Part shown: piece after piece, positions 1 through 7,074 of the stretch | Layout: every line of letters starts with the position of its first letter | Position numbering within the stretch: the first letter of the stretch is position 1 | Source: JANYGA01 sp043743145 | GTDB taxonomy: Bacteria > Vulcanimicrobiota > Vulcanimicrobiia > Vulcanimicrobiales > Vulcanimicrobiaceae | NCBI GenBank assembly: GCA_043743145.1 | Contig: JAYTXC010000177.1 | Location: 1-8,119 of the forward strand | Length of the DNA: 8,119 bases | Direction of reading: 5' to 3' | The notes under the pieces: generated by a model | Told to the model about the DNA's origin: nothing | What the model saw: only the letters and a program-made list of their open reading frames with translations | Database searches by the model: none | Program-made: the position numbers and the translations under genes

Positions 1-14
1 CATCGAAGACCGGG

Positions 15-1574
15 CTACGGCACAGCACGAACGTTGATATCCCCGGGTTTGGCGCTGAGTTCGACGCGGCTGCGGCCGTAGTCGAACGTGACGGCGAAGT
101 GGTGCAGGAAACCGCTGCCGAGATGCCCCTTGCCCGTTGCGGCAAGACTCTTGGTCGCGCCGATTTTTGGGTGGACCACGTCGTAATCGCCAAAACGCAC
201 GCGCGCGACGTCGCCCGTGATCTCGTCGCTCGTGCCGCCGATGCCGGAGACGGGCGTCGAGCCGCTCGGTTTGAAGATCCCGGGATGCGCGGCGTAATAC
301 TCGTAGGCGAGATTGATCGTCGATTCGTCACCCGTATCGATTGCGAGCGGCGCGCTCTGCTCGCCGACGCGGACCGTCGTTATGGGAATGAAGTTTTCGA
401 ACGAGATCGCGACCGCATTGCTCGGCGCGGCGAGTCCGGTCGGGCCACTCGGTGCGATCGTCACCGCGTGTTTGGGATAATCGATCGTGACGCGCGCGCG
501 TGCGAATGCGTCGGCACCGAGCACGATGTCGTAGCCGTACGGTCGCAGATCGTGCAAGACGACGTATTTGGCACTGGGATAGGTTGCGTTTCCAACCACG
601 AGTGCGGGCGCGTGCACGATGCCGGTGACGTATTTTCCGACCCCGCTGATATCGAAGGCGCCTCCGCGAGGTTCGATGCCGAGTTTCTCGGCGAGTTCGA
701 GACTCATCGAGAGTCCGGAGTTACCGGTATCGAGCAAACAATTTACGCGCTCGCCGCCGATCGAACACGGCACGACGGGTTGTTCTGAGGGACGTTCGAG
801 TTTCGTCATCGCGATCGATTCGGGTGCACCCGAAAACGTCGGCACGAGTCCCATCGGCGCTTCCAGGGGTGCGCCTTCGATCGCGCGACGTTCGAAACGT
901 TCGACGATCGTGCCGTTGAGCGAAATTTCGTACGGGAGCGTAACTTTCCCATCGACTTTGCGTTGGTCGCGGAGTTCGAATGCGTATTTTCGTTCGTCGG
1001 AGACGACGCCGACGACGAGGCCGCTCGTGGGATCGAGGATCGCATCGAGGAGCGAGCCGCGAAACGGCGCGATCGCGAGCCTGCGATAGCTCCGACCATC
1101 GCGCAAGACGGGCTCGCGTTCGCTCAGCTGTCCGCCGGTCGATCGAAAATCGGGTGAGGTAAACGCGTACGAGACGATCGCGCGCAGCGTGATCTGTAGC
1201 GCATCGACGCGCGCGGAAAGCGGAAGTGCGGTGTCGTTAAAATTGGCATCGAAACTGCGCTCGCCATCAAAATAAAACCCCGTGCATAAGCCACGGGAAC
1301 AGCTCTTCGCGCGATACTTCAGTCCATCGGTCTCGGTCGTGACGTCGAAGGTTCGGCCACCGTGCGCTTCGTGTGAGAGACTCACGATGTGATAGCGGTA
1401 CGGCGCACCGCTGGAAACCCGCGAACGCGCGAGCAACGCATCGAGAGACGCCGTCGATTTCGCCGTTTCCGTTTTTGGCGTCCCTGCCGACGACGGCCCG
1501 CCGCCCCATATCATGGCCAAGGAGACCGCAGCGACGGCAGTGGCGAAATGCATGACGATGGGATTCGAAGTCAT
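15..1574 (-). CDS. Exported retropepsin-like aspartyl protease with two tandem DTG domains
   Basis: This 519-residue protein is predicted to be exported. Residues 9-30 form a hydrophobic stretch rich in Ala and Val ending in PSSAG, which looks like a signal peptide, although its n-region has no Lys or Arg. Residues about 45-255 form a region I cannot name, possibly a beta-rich lipoprotein-like domain. Two aspartyl-protease half-domains follow. The first has LLDTGNSGLSM with the catalytic Asp at 282 and a closing VLGADAF at 351-357. The second has AIDTGDEST with Asp 413 and a closing HLGSGFL at 484-490. Retropepsins normally dimerise to bring two Asp together, so the tandem copies could pair within one chain (inference). 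The start is the ATG at 1574-1572, because an in-frame stop lies three codons upstream; the ATG of Met8 at 1553 is an alternative. It is divergent from the plus-strand series. The substrate is unknown. The family call is firm, the role is not. Confidence 0.88.
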   Translation of the reverse strand: MTSNPIVMHFATAVAAVSLAMIWGGGPSSAGTPKTETAKSTASLDALLARSRVSSGAPYRYHIVSLSHEAHGGRTFDVTTETDGLKYRAKSCSRGLCTGFYFDGERSFDANFNDTALPLSARVDALQITLRAIVSYAFTSPDFRSTGGQLSEREPVLRDGRSYRRLAIAPFRGSLLDAILDPTSGLVVGVVSDERKYAFELRDQRKVDGKVTLPYEISLNGTIVERFERRAIEGAPLEAPMGLVPTFSGAPESIAMTKLERPSEQPVVPCSIGGERVNCLLDTGNSGLSMSLELAEKLGIEPRGGAFDISGVGKYVTGIVHAPALVVGNATYPSAKYVVLHDLRPYGYDIVLGADAFARARVTIDYPKHAVTIAPSGPTGLAAPSNAVAISFENFIPITTVRVGEQSAPLAIDTGDESTINLAYEYYAAHPGIFKPSGSTPVSGIGGTSDEITGDVARVRFGDYDVVHPKIGATKSLAATGKGHLGSGFLHHFAVTFDYGRSRVELSAKPGDINVRAVP

Positions 1575-1614
1575 CGACGGCTATCTTCTCGGCGGAAGTT
1601 TCGCGAAAGGCGAC

Positions 1615-2001
1615 GTGGTCGCAGCCGTCCTCGCCGATCGGGTCGAGTCGCCGGCGGCAGCGCCATTCTATCGCGCGCTCGAGGCCGTCGGCGTGCGCGC
1701 GGCCGACGAAGCCTTCATCGCCCTGCGCCTCGTTCTCGCCGGCCGTTCGCCCGACGACGATGCGGTTCGTCGGCTTCGCGCGTTTGCGGCTGTCGCGCGA
1801 GCGGCAAACGCGGGCGACGAGGCGACCCTCGCCGCGACCTGCAAACGCGAACGAGCCCAACTCGGAGCGCTCGGGGAACGTGCCGTCGCGACACCGGCGG
1901 AGCGTGCCGCGCTCGGGAGCGCGGCGGTCCTCGCCTACACAGCCGAACTCGCGAGCGATTCCCCGCAGGAAAGGAACGCCGGAGACGATGCACGACGTTA
2001 G
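1615..2001 (+). CDS. Small Ala-rich helical protein of unknown function
   Basis: I do not recognise this family. The frame is strongly GC-ending in third positions and reads as a plausible soluble, mostly helical protein rich in Ala, Arg, Glu and Leu (FYRALEAVGV, AAVLAYTAEL). No membrane segment, signal peptide or catalytic motif is visible. The start is uncertain. I chose GTG at 1615 because GAAAGG lies four bases upstream and because it does not overlap the divergent protease gene. In-frame ATGs at 1558, 1552 and 1513 would lengthen it, but lack a Shine-Dalgarno sequence, and the last two would lie inside the protease signal-peptide region. With GTG 1615 the product is about 128 residues. 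The stop is nine bases before the next ATG, so it probably belongs to the same transcript. The long frame on the opposite strand here is Arg/Cys-rich and looks like a shadow. Confidence 0.6.
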   Translation: MVAAVLADRVESPAAAPFYRALEAVGVRAADEAFIALRLVLAGRSPDDDAVRRLRAFAAVARAANAGDEATLAATCKRERAQLGALGERAVATPAERAALGSAAVLAYTAELASDSPQERNAGDDARR

Positions 2002-2006
2002 AGAGG
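2001..2006 (+). promoter_or_regulatory. Shine-Dalgarno site for the small exported protein
   Basis: GAGAGG, four bases before the ATG at 2011, is the clearest ribosome-binding site in the window. It overlaps the last base of the preceding stop codon. Most later starts in the series have no comparable site. Confidence 0.6.
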
Positions 2007-2010
2007 CGTC

Positions 2011-2421
2011 ATGACACGGTTCTTCGTCGCCCTTTTTGCTTTCGCGAGCATCGTCGCGTCCGCAACCCTGCATCCGATCCAGGCGCAGAGCGCCTCACTC
2101 GTGGGTCCGTCGTATGTGGTCGCACTCGGTGATGGCGACGGCGACGGCGAAAACGAAGAAAATAACAAGCCACACGTACGCGCCAAAGATGCGGGCTCGA
2201 TCGATGGTGAGATCGTTGCCGTGGATTACCGGACCAATCACATCATCGTGCGATCGGGACCATCCATCTACGATGTGGTCGTGCTTCCGAGCACCGATTT
2301 TCGCGGTCGCTCGAACGGTTTCCACGGGTTCACCGATCTGCGTCGCGGCGCCCACGTCAACGTCATGCTCAGTCAGCGTGAGAAGACGCTGACCGCGCAA
2401 ATCGTTCACTTGCTCCAGTAA
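2011..2421 (+). CDS. Small exported protein with acidic DG-repeat linker and DUF5666-like C-terminal domain
   Basis: The 136-residue product starts with MTRFF and a hydrophobic run to about residue 25 (ending IQAQ), a credible signal peptide with one Arg in the n-region. An acidic linker at 41-52 (DGDGDGENEENN) follows and resembles a degenerate EF-hand-type calcium loop, with DxDxDG present but the final acidic residue missing. Residues 62-136 form a compact beta-rich domain with the pattern GxIxAVDxxxNxIxV, a central TDFRG, an FTDLRRGAHVNV turn and a closing LTAQIVHL strand. That pattern resembles DUF5666/OB-like periplasmic domains. The function is unknown. The gene ends five bases before the NagZ-like gene, so co-transcription with the recycling genes is likely, which hints at a cell-envelope role (inference only). 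Confidence 0.8.
   Translation: MTRFFVALFAFASIVASATLHPIQAQSASLVGPSYVVALGDGDGDGENEENNKPHVRAKDAGSIDGEIVAVDYRTNHIIVRSGPSIYDVVVLPSTDFRGRSNGFHGFTDLRRGAHVNVMLSQREKTLTAQIVHLLQ
2131..2148 (+). repeat. Short in-frame GAY-GGC repeat coding for Asp-Gly
   Basis: Three tandem six-base units (GATGGC, GACGGC, GACGGC) encode DGDGDG in the linker of the small exported protein. This short array could vary in copy number between strains. Confidence 0.5.
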
Positions 2422-2426
2422 CGCGC

Positions 2427-3971
2427 GTGGCGGAGATCGAGCGTCTGGCGGGCGACGTGCTCTGCGTCGGCCTACCGGGGAACGACCTCGATGCCACATC
2501 GGCGGAAATGCTGCGCGATCTGCAGCCGGGTGCGATTATTCTCTTCGCACGCAATGTCACGACATGCGAGGCGACGCGCGCGCTCGTCGATTCGGCGTGC
2601 TCGGCAACGGGTGAGGCCCTGCGACCGCTCGTTTGCGTCGATCAAGAAGGCGGGCGCGTGGCGCGGCTGCGCTTTGCCGAGCTCGGCGTTCCCGCCATGC
2701 TCGCGCTCGGCGCCTCCGATGATGAGGCGCTTGCCGAACGCGTCGGCGCGCGGCTCGGGCGTGACGTTACGGCGATCGGCGGGAGCGTCAATTTTGCGCC
2801 CGTCCTCGATCTGGCCCTTGCAGCTGAGAGTACGGTCGTCGGCACGCGATCGCTCGGGGACGATCCCGCGCGCGTCGCAATACTCGGGGCTGCGGTGGTG
2901 CGCGGGATGACGGCGAGCGGCGTCGTTTCGGTGCCAAAGCATTTCCCCGGTCACGGCGCGACCGCAATCGATTCGCACGTCGCCATGCCGACGATCGAAA
3001 CGCCGGCCGCGCTCGTCGTCTCGCGCGATTGCGCGCCATTCGTTACGGCGTTCGCGGCGGGGGCGCGTGCGGTGATGACGGCGCATGCGATCGTCACGGA
3101 ACTCGATGCCGACATGCCCGCGACGCTCTCACGACGCGTTATCACCGGACTCTTGCGCGACGAGCTTGGATTCGACGGCGTGTGTTTTACCGATTGTCTG
3201 CAGATGGAGGCGATCGCGCGAACGGTTGGCACGGCGCGTGGCGCGGTGCTCGCGATTGGCGCAGGTGCTGATTCGTGCATCATCAGCCACGATCTCGCGC
3301 TCGCGCGTGAAGCACGCGATGCGATCGTCGCGGCCGTTCGAGATGGCACGCTCGCGATCGATCGGTTACGCGAAGCGTCCGCGCGGGTGCGGGCGCTCCG
3401 CGAATCGGCTGCTCTCGCGGCGCGCGCCCCATTGCCCGATCGCGACGATCTCGACGATGTTCCGGCGCTCGTCGCCGCGCGTGGGATCCATATCGTGCGT
3501 GGCGACGTGCGACTCGATCTCGCCAAACCGGTGACCGTCGTGTCGTTCGAATACGATGCGAGCGACGGCGTGGCAACGCATACAGAAGCGCGACCGTCGC
3601 TGAGCTTGGCGCTGCGGCATCGACGCGTCCGGAGCGAACTCTTGCGCGTATCGCGCGATCCCGATCCCGCCATGCGCGCGATGCTTCTTGACGTGTTGGC
3701 GGGCCAGGGCTCGCGCGCGCTCGTGATCGTCGCGCGCCGCGCACATCTTTTGCGCGCGCAACGCGAAACGATCGCGGAATTGGTCGCGGCCGCTCCGCAT
3801 GCCATCGTCATCAGCGCGCTCGAACCGTTCGACGTGCCGACTTTCGGCAACGCGCGCGCGGTCGCGTGCTCCTTCGATGACGGAGAAGCCGCGATGGAAG
3901 CGCTCGCCGACGTGCTCACGTCGCGTGCGATCGCGACGGGTCGTATGCCCGTGAGGCTCGCGGCTTCGTGA
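2427..3971 (+). CDS. nagZ: GH3 beta-N-acetylglucosaminidase, NagZ-like, two-domain, cytoplasmic
   Basis: This enzyme is expected to remove the non-reducing GlcNAc from GlcNAc-(anhydro)MurNAc muropeptides. The GH3 barrel covers about residues 5-330. Visible motifs are DQEGGRV (72-78), VNFAPVLD (121-128), GTRSLGDDP (139-147), KHFPGHG (171-177) and the NagZ-specific Asp-His dyad loop with D182 and H184. The nucleophile is D256 in FTDCLQM. Residues about 350-510 form an alpha/beta second domain like the GH3 C-terminal domain. At 514 residues it is longer than single-domain Gram-negative NagZ (about 340) and shorter than secreted B. subtilis NagZ (about 640). No signal peptide is seen, so it is probably cytoplasmic. 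The start is GTG at 2427, five bases after the previous stop and without a clear Shine-Dalgarno site, so translation may be coupled. Its stop overlaps the next start by four bases. The family is firm; the exact substrate is inferred from the dyad and the neighbours. Confidence 0.93.
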   Translation: MAEIERLAGDVLCVGLPGNDLDATSAEMLRDLQPGAIILFARNVTTCEATRALVDSACSATGEALRPLVCVDQEGGRVARLRFAELGVPAMLALGASDDEALAERVGARLGRDVTAIGGSVNFAPVLDLALAAESTVVGTRSLGDDPARVAILGAAVVRGMTASGVVSVPKHFPGHGATAIDSHVAMPTIETPAALVVSRDCAPFVTAFAAGARAVMTAHAIVTELDADMPATLSRRVITGLLRDELGFDGVCFTDCLQMEAIARTVGTARGAVLAIGAGADSCIISHDLALAREARDAIVAAVRDGTLAIDRLREASARVRALRESAALAARAPLPDRDDLDDVPALVAARGIHIVRGDVRLDLAKPVTVVSFEYDASDGVATHTEARPSLSLALRHRRVRSELLRVSRDPDPAMRAMLLDVLAGQGSRALVIVARRAHLLRAQRETIAELVAAAPHAIVISALEPFDVPTFGNARAVACSFDDGEAAMEALADVLTSRAIATGRMPVRLAAS

Positions 3972-5002
3972 ACGCTCTGCGAACGCGACGATTCGACGAT
4001 GCTTTGCTCCGCGGAGCGGTCGGCACGCGGTTTACGGCGGCGGTCGTGCGCATCGAACATCGCGGCGACGTGGTCTTCGAAGGCGCGTACGGTACGCTCG
4101 ACGACGAACCATCGGCGCGTTCCACGATCGTGACGACGCGCTTCGATCTCGCCTCACTCACGAAAGTTTTCGTCGCGCACGCGGCACTCGACGCGGTCGC
4201 CGCAGGCGAACTCGAACTCGACGCACCACTCGTGCGCTGGTTTCCGCAATGGAGTGGCACCGCGCACGCGACGATTACCCTCCGGATGCTGCTCGCACAC
4301 ACGGCGGGGATGCAATCGGGTGCGGATTATCGGACGCTCTTTTGCGAGAACGTGGAGTCGTTTGCGCTCGCGCGTGCACTCGTCGCGCAGCCGGGTGAGC
4401 GCGTCGTCTACAGCGATCTCGGCTTTATCACGCTCGGTGCGTTGCTCGGACGCTTTTCGTCGATCGCGTTGCGGCTGCTCGTTGCGCGCGCGCTGCATGG
4501 ACTCGGTGCATTGCAGACTGATTTTCGTCCGCGTAATGACGACCCGCACACGATTCCGGCGACGGAACTCGATGCGTGGCGTGGTCGGGTGCGCGGCGCG
4601 GTGCACGACGAAAAGGCGTATCTCATGCAGGGCGTTGCGGGCCACGCGGGGCTCTTTGGAACGGCATTCGATATCGCGCGCCTCACCGATGCGTATCTCG
4701 CCGTCGCGACCGGACGTGCATCGTCGAGCATCCGTGCCGCAGCGATCGAAGAGCACGGGGCCGATCCGATCTTGCGACGAGGCCTCGGCTGGGCGCTCAA
4801 AACGAGTGATGAAAACTCATGCGGGTCGGTCGCATCGTCGCGCACGTTCGGCCATACAGGCTTCACGGGTACGTGCGTGTGGGCCGATCCCGCGCGCGAC
4901 ACGAGCGTCGTGCTCTTGACCAACGCGGTCTACTACGGTCGCCGCGACGTGCGCGATCTCCGCGCCGCCGTTTGCGATGCGGCCTTTACGGCGTTCGGCT
5001 GA
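3968..5002 (+). CDS. Beta-lactamase-fold serine hydrolase, probable AmiE-type N-acetylmuramyl-L-alanine amidase
   Basis: This 344-residue protein belongs to the class C beta-lactamase/DD-peptidase superfamily. The SxxK motif is SLTK with S63 and K66; the second motif is YSD at 148-150 in place of the usual YxN; the third is HTG at 296-298 in place of KTG. LLAHTAGM (108-115) and the VHDxxAYLMxGVAGHAGLF block (about 212-230) are typical of the esterase-like branch. In B. subtilis, a protein of this superfamily (AmiE, formerly YbbE) sits beside nagZ and removes the stem peptide from MurNAc. The same position between nagZ and anmK suggests the same reaction here, on MurNAc- or anhydroMurNAc-peptides (inference). 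Unlike the secreted B. subtilis enzyme, this one has no signal peptide. The start is GTG at 3968 within a GTGA overlap with the nagZ stop. Alternatives are an esterase, D-aminopeptidase or a true carboxypeptidase. The superfamily is certain, the activity is not. Confidence 0.88.
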   Translation: MNALRTRRFDDALLRGAVGTRFTAAVVRIEHRGDVVFEGAYGTLDDEPSARSTIVTTRFDLASLTKVFVAHAALDAVAAGELELDAPLVRWFPQWSGTAHATITLRMLLAHTAGMQSGADYRTLFCENVESFALARALVAQPGERVVYSDLGFITLGALLGRFSSIALRLLVARALHGLGALQTDFRPRNDDPHTIPATELDAWRGRVRGAVHDEKAYLMQGVAGHAGLFGTAFDIARLTDAYLAVATGRASSSIRAAAIEEHGADPILRRGLGWALKTSDENSCGSVASSRTFGHTGFTGTCVWADPARDTSVVLLTNAVYYGRRDVRDLRAAVCDAAFTAFG

Positions 5003-6165
5003 TGCGCGCGATCGGATTGATGTCGGGCACATCGCTCGATGGGATCGACGCCGTGCTCGTCGATCTGCATCCAAAAGGTGCGTCGTATGCGTGGGCGATC
5101 GAGCGTTTCGTCACGGTGCCCTTCGATGATGGCCTGCGCGAGCGACTTCGTTTGGCGCTCCCGCCAAACGTTGCGACGGCAACGCACATCGCCGCGCTCG
5201 ATCGCGAACTCGGTGATGCGTTTGCGGCAGCCGCACGCGCGGTCGCGCGTGACGAACGCGTCGATTTCGTCGCGAGCCACGGGCTCACGATGTTCCATCG
5301 CGGCGAGGCTGCGGAGACGATGCAGATCGGCGATCCGTATCGTATCCGCGACGCGATCGACGCGACGGTCGTCTTCGATTTCCGCCGAGCCGATTGCGCG
5401 GTTGGTGGACAGGGTGCGCCGCTGGTTCCATACGTCGATGCGATGTTGCTCGCGCGTACCGATCGCGACGTCGTCGCGCTCAACCTTGGTGGGATCGCGA
5501 ACGTCACCGTCCTCACGCGCGGCGGTGCGATTGCCGATGCCCTCGCGTGGGACACGGGCCCGGGCAACATGCTCATCGATACGATCGTCGCGCGACGGAC
5601 GAACGATCGCGAACGATTCGACCGCGATGGTGCTCGTGCGGCGCGCGGGACGATCGAACAAGGCATCGTGCAAGAGCTCATCGCGCGCGATGCGTTCTAT
5701 TTCGTGCAGCCGCCGCCGAAATCGACCGGCCGCGAACGCTTTGGCGCGCAACTGCTCGACGCGCACGCCGAACTTTTCGCCGATCTCCCGCTCGACGACG
5801 CCTGCGCGACGCTCGCCGCGTTTACGATCGAAACGATCGCCGCCGACCTTGATCGGTACGGGCCGGCGGACGCGTCGCTCGTCGTGAGTGGCGGCGGTGC
5901 GCGCAATCGCACGCTCGTTGCGGGGCTCGCCGAGCGCTTGGGGCAGTATGAGGTCGTTCTCTCCGACACACGCGGAATCGATGCCGATGCGAAGGAAGCG
6001 CTCGCGTTCGCGGTGCTCGGCTATGAGAGTTTGCGCGAGCGGCCCGCGAACGTTCCGCGCGCGACGGGGGCCACGCGCCCAACGGTCCTGGGCGCGATCG
6101 TCCCACGTGCGCTTGCAGCGCTGCTCGCGAAGATTGGGGTAGAGGTCGCGGCGAACGAGCGCTAG
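5002..6165 (+). CDS. anmK: Anhydro-N-acetylmuramic acid kinase
   Basis: AnmK opens the 1,6-anhydro ring of anhydro-MurNAc and phosphorylates it with ATP to give MurNAc-6-phosphate in the cytoplasm. The start gives MRAIGLMSGTSLDGIDAVL, the family's hallmark N-terminus. Further hallmarks are ASHGLTMFH (91-99), MQIGDP (107-112), FDFRRADCAVGGQGAPLVPY (125-144), ALNLGGIANVT (159-169), WDTGPGN (183-189) with the expected catalytic Asp at 184, PPKSTGRERF (238-247) and VSGGGARN (295-302). The length of 387 residues is close to E. coli AnmK (369). The ATG at 5002 overlaps the previous stop by one base (TGATG). The open frame extends upstream, but that extension is a shadow of the serine hydrolase gene and lies before the conserved MSGTS start. 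The substrate arises from lytic transglycosylase action, which points to a diderm-style turnover route. Confidence 0.97.
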   Translation: MRAIGLMSGTSLDGIDAVLVDLHPKGASYAWAIERFVTVPFDDGLRERLRLALPPNVATATHIAALDRELGDAFAAAARAVARDERVDFVASHGLTMFHRGEAAETMQIGDPYRIRDAIDATVVFDFRRADCAVGGQGAPLVPYVDAMLLARTDRDVVALNLGGIANVTVLTRGGAIADALAWDTGPGNMLIDTIVARRTNDRERFDRDGARAARGTIEQGIVQELIARDAFYFVQPPPKSTGRERFGAQLLDAHAELFADLPLDDACATLAAFTIETIAADLDRYGPADASLVVSGGGARNRTLVAGLAERLGQYEVVLSDTRGIDADAKEALAFAVLGYESLRERPANVPRATGATRPTVLGAIVPRALAALLAKIGVEVAANER

Positions 6166-7074
6166 ATGACCGAACTGCTAGCCGTTGGCGTCGACGCCGG
6201 TGGAACCTCGACCGTTGCCGCACGTTCCCTCGCGGGCACGTACGGCGCGAGCCTCCGCGGTGGCCCCGCAAACGCGTCGTCGCACGGAATCGCGGCGGCG
6301 AGCGCCGTGATCGTCGCAACGGTACGGGAGTTAACCGCTGGTCGTGCGCCCGATGCGCTCTTCGTCGCGGCCGCGGGCGCGGGCCGCGCGAGCGTTCGCG
6401 AACCGCTTGTCGAGGCATTACGCGCGGCGTTTGGTGCGGCGACGCGCGTGAGCGTCGACGACGATACGCGCGTCGCGCTCCGCGCGGCAATTCCCGATGG
6501 GCCGGGCGTCGTGCTCGTCGCGGGCACGGGAAGCGTCGCATACGCGGAAGTCGACGATCGTACCATTCGCGTGGGTGGCGCGGGGTATCTTTTGGGCGAC
6601 GAGGGCTCGGCCTTTGCGATCGGTATGGCGGCGATGCGTGCGCTCGCGCGCGCGTACGACGGCCGCATGCGCGAAGACGAAACGCTCGCGCTCGCGGCGC
6701 GCACCATCGGAGCGACCGATCGTGCCACGTTGCTCGACGCGATCTACGGTGCGCCGCTCGACGTCGCGCGGATCGCCTCGCTCGCACCCGCAATCATCGC
6801 GTTTGCGGGCAAAGGCAATCGCGCGAGTACGAAGATCGTGCAGACGGCCGCGCAAGAACTTTCCGATCTCGCACGCGCGGCGATCGTGCAGGCCGGTCTC
6901 GTCGACGCATCGCCGACGGTCGCGTTTGCGGGCGGGCTGTTGCGCGAAAATTCGCTGCTCACGTTCTTGCTCGAAACGCGGGTCACGGGCGAGACGCCGG
7001 GCTGCGCGGTCGTCCGCGTGCGAGACGAACCGGAACGCGTGGCGCTGCGCATGGCCGAGGCCTCGCTCGGATGA
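6166..7074 (+). CDS. BadF/BadG-family sugar kinase, probable N-acetylglucosamine (or MurNAc) kinase
   Basis: This 302-residue ASKHA-fold kinase matches the BadF/BadG/BcrA/BcrD ATPase family, which includes N-acetylglucosamine kinases and the Clostridium MurNAc/GlcNAc kinase MurK. Visible motifs are phosphate-1 GVDAGGTST (8-16), GGPANASSHG (32-41, typical of GlcNAc kinases), VDDDTRVAL (97-105) holding the likely catalytic Asp at 99 or 100, phosphate-2 AGTGSVAY (119-126), GGAGYLLGDEGSA (137-149) and the adenosine motif FAGGLL (254-259). It has no zinc-binding ROK cysteine motif. In this cluster it most likely turns the GlcNAc released by NagZ into GlcNAc-6-phosphate. Phosphorylating free MurNAc to feed MurQ is equally compatible with the sequence. 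The start is ATG at 6166, directly after the anmK stop with no gap. The end overlaps murQ by four bases (ATGA). The family is firm, the substrate is inferred. Confidence 0.9.
   Translation: MTELLAVGVDAGGTSTVAARSLAGTYGASLRGGPANASSHGIAAASAVIVATVRELTAGRAPDALFVAAAGAGRASVREPLVEALRAAFGAATRVSVDDDTRVALRAAIPDGPGVVLVAGTGSVAYAEVDDRTIRVGGAGYLLGDEGSAFAIGMAAMRALARAYDGRMREDETLALAARTIGATDRATLLDAIYGAPLDVARIASLAPAIIAFAGKGNRASTKIVQTAAQELSDLARAAIVQAGLVDASPTVAFAGGLLRENSLLTFLLETRVTGETPGCAVVRVRDEPERVALRMAEASLG

Noticed and set aside
99..788. Plus-strand open frame of 229 codons antisense to the protease
   Set aside because: Arg/Asp-rich product without motif; the opposite strand carries two DTG domains in correct family context.
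1564..1590. Possible plus-strand promoter with TATCTT near 1582 as -10
   Set aside because: Only four of six bases match, and the nearest -35-like TTCGAA is at the wrong spacing (12 bases).
1267..2073. Minus-strand open frame of 268 codons across the protease start and the small genes
   Set aside because: Arg/Cys/Asp-rich, no signal or domain, overlaps three better-supported frames.
2951..4060. Long open frame of 369 codons on the minus strand inside the nagZ gene
   Set aside because: Ser/Arg/Ala-rich without any domain, fully antisense to a convincing GH3 enzyme; a G+C-driven shadow frame.
4819..5001. In-frame upstream extension of anmK
   Set aside because: Arg-rich, lies inside the serine hydrolase gene, and AnmK proteins begin just before MSGTSLDGID.
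4933..5766. Long minus-strand open frame opposite anmK
   Set aside because: Arg/Ile/Asp-rich with no motif; the plus strand has a clear AnmK with all signatures.
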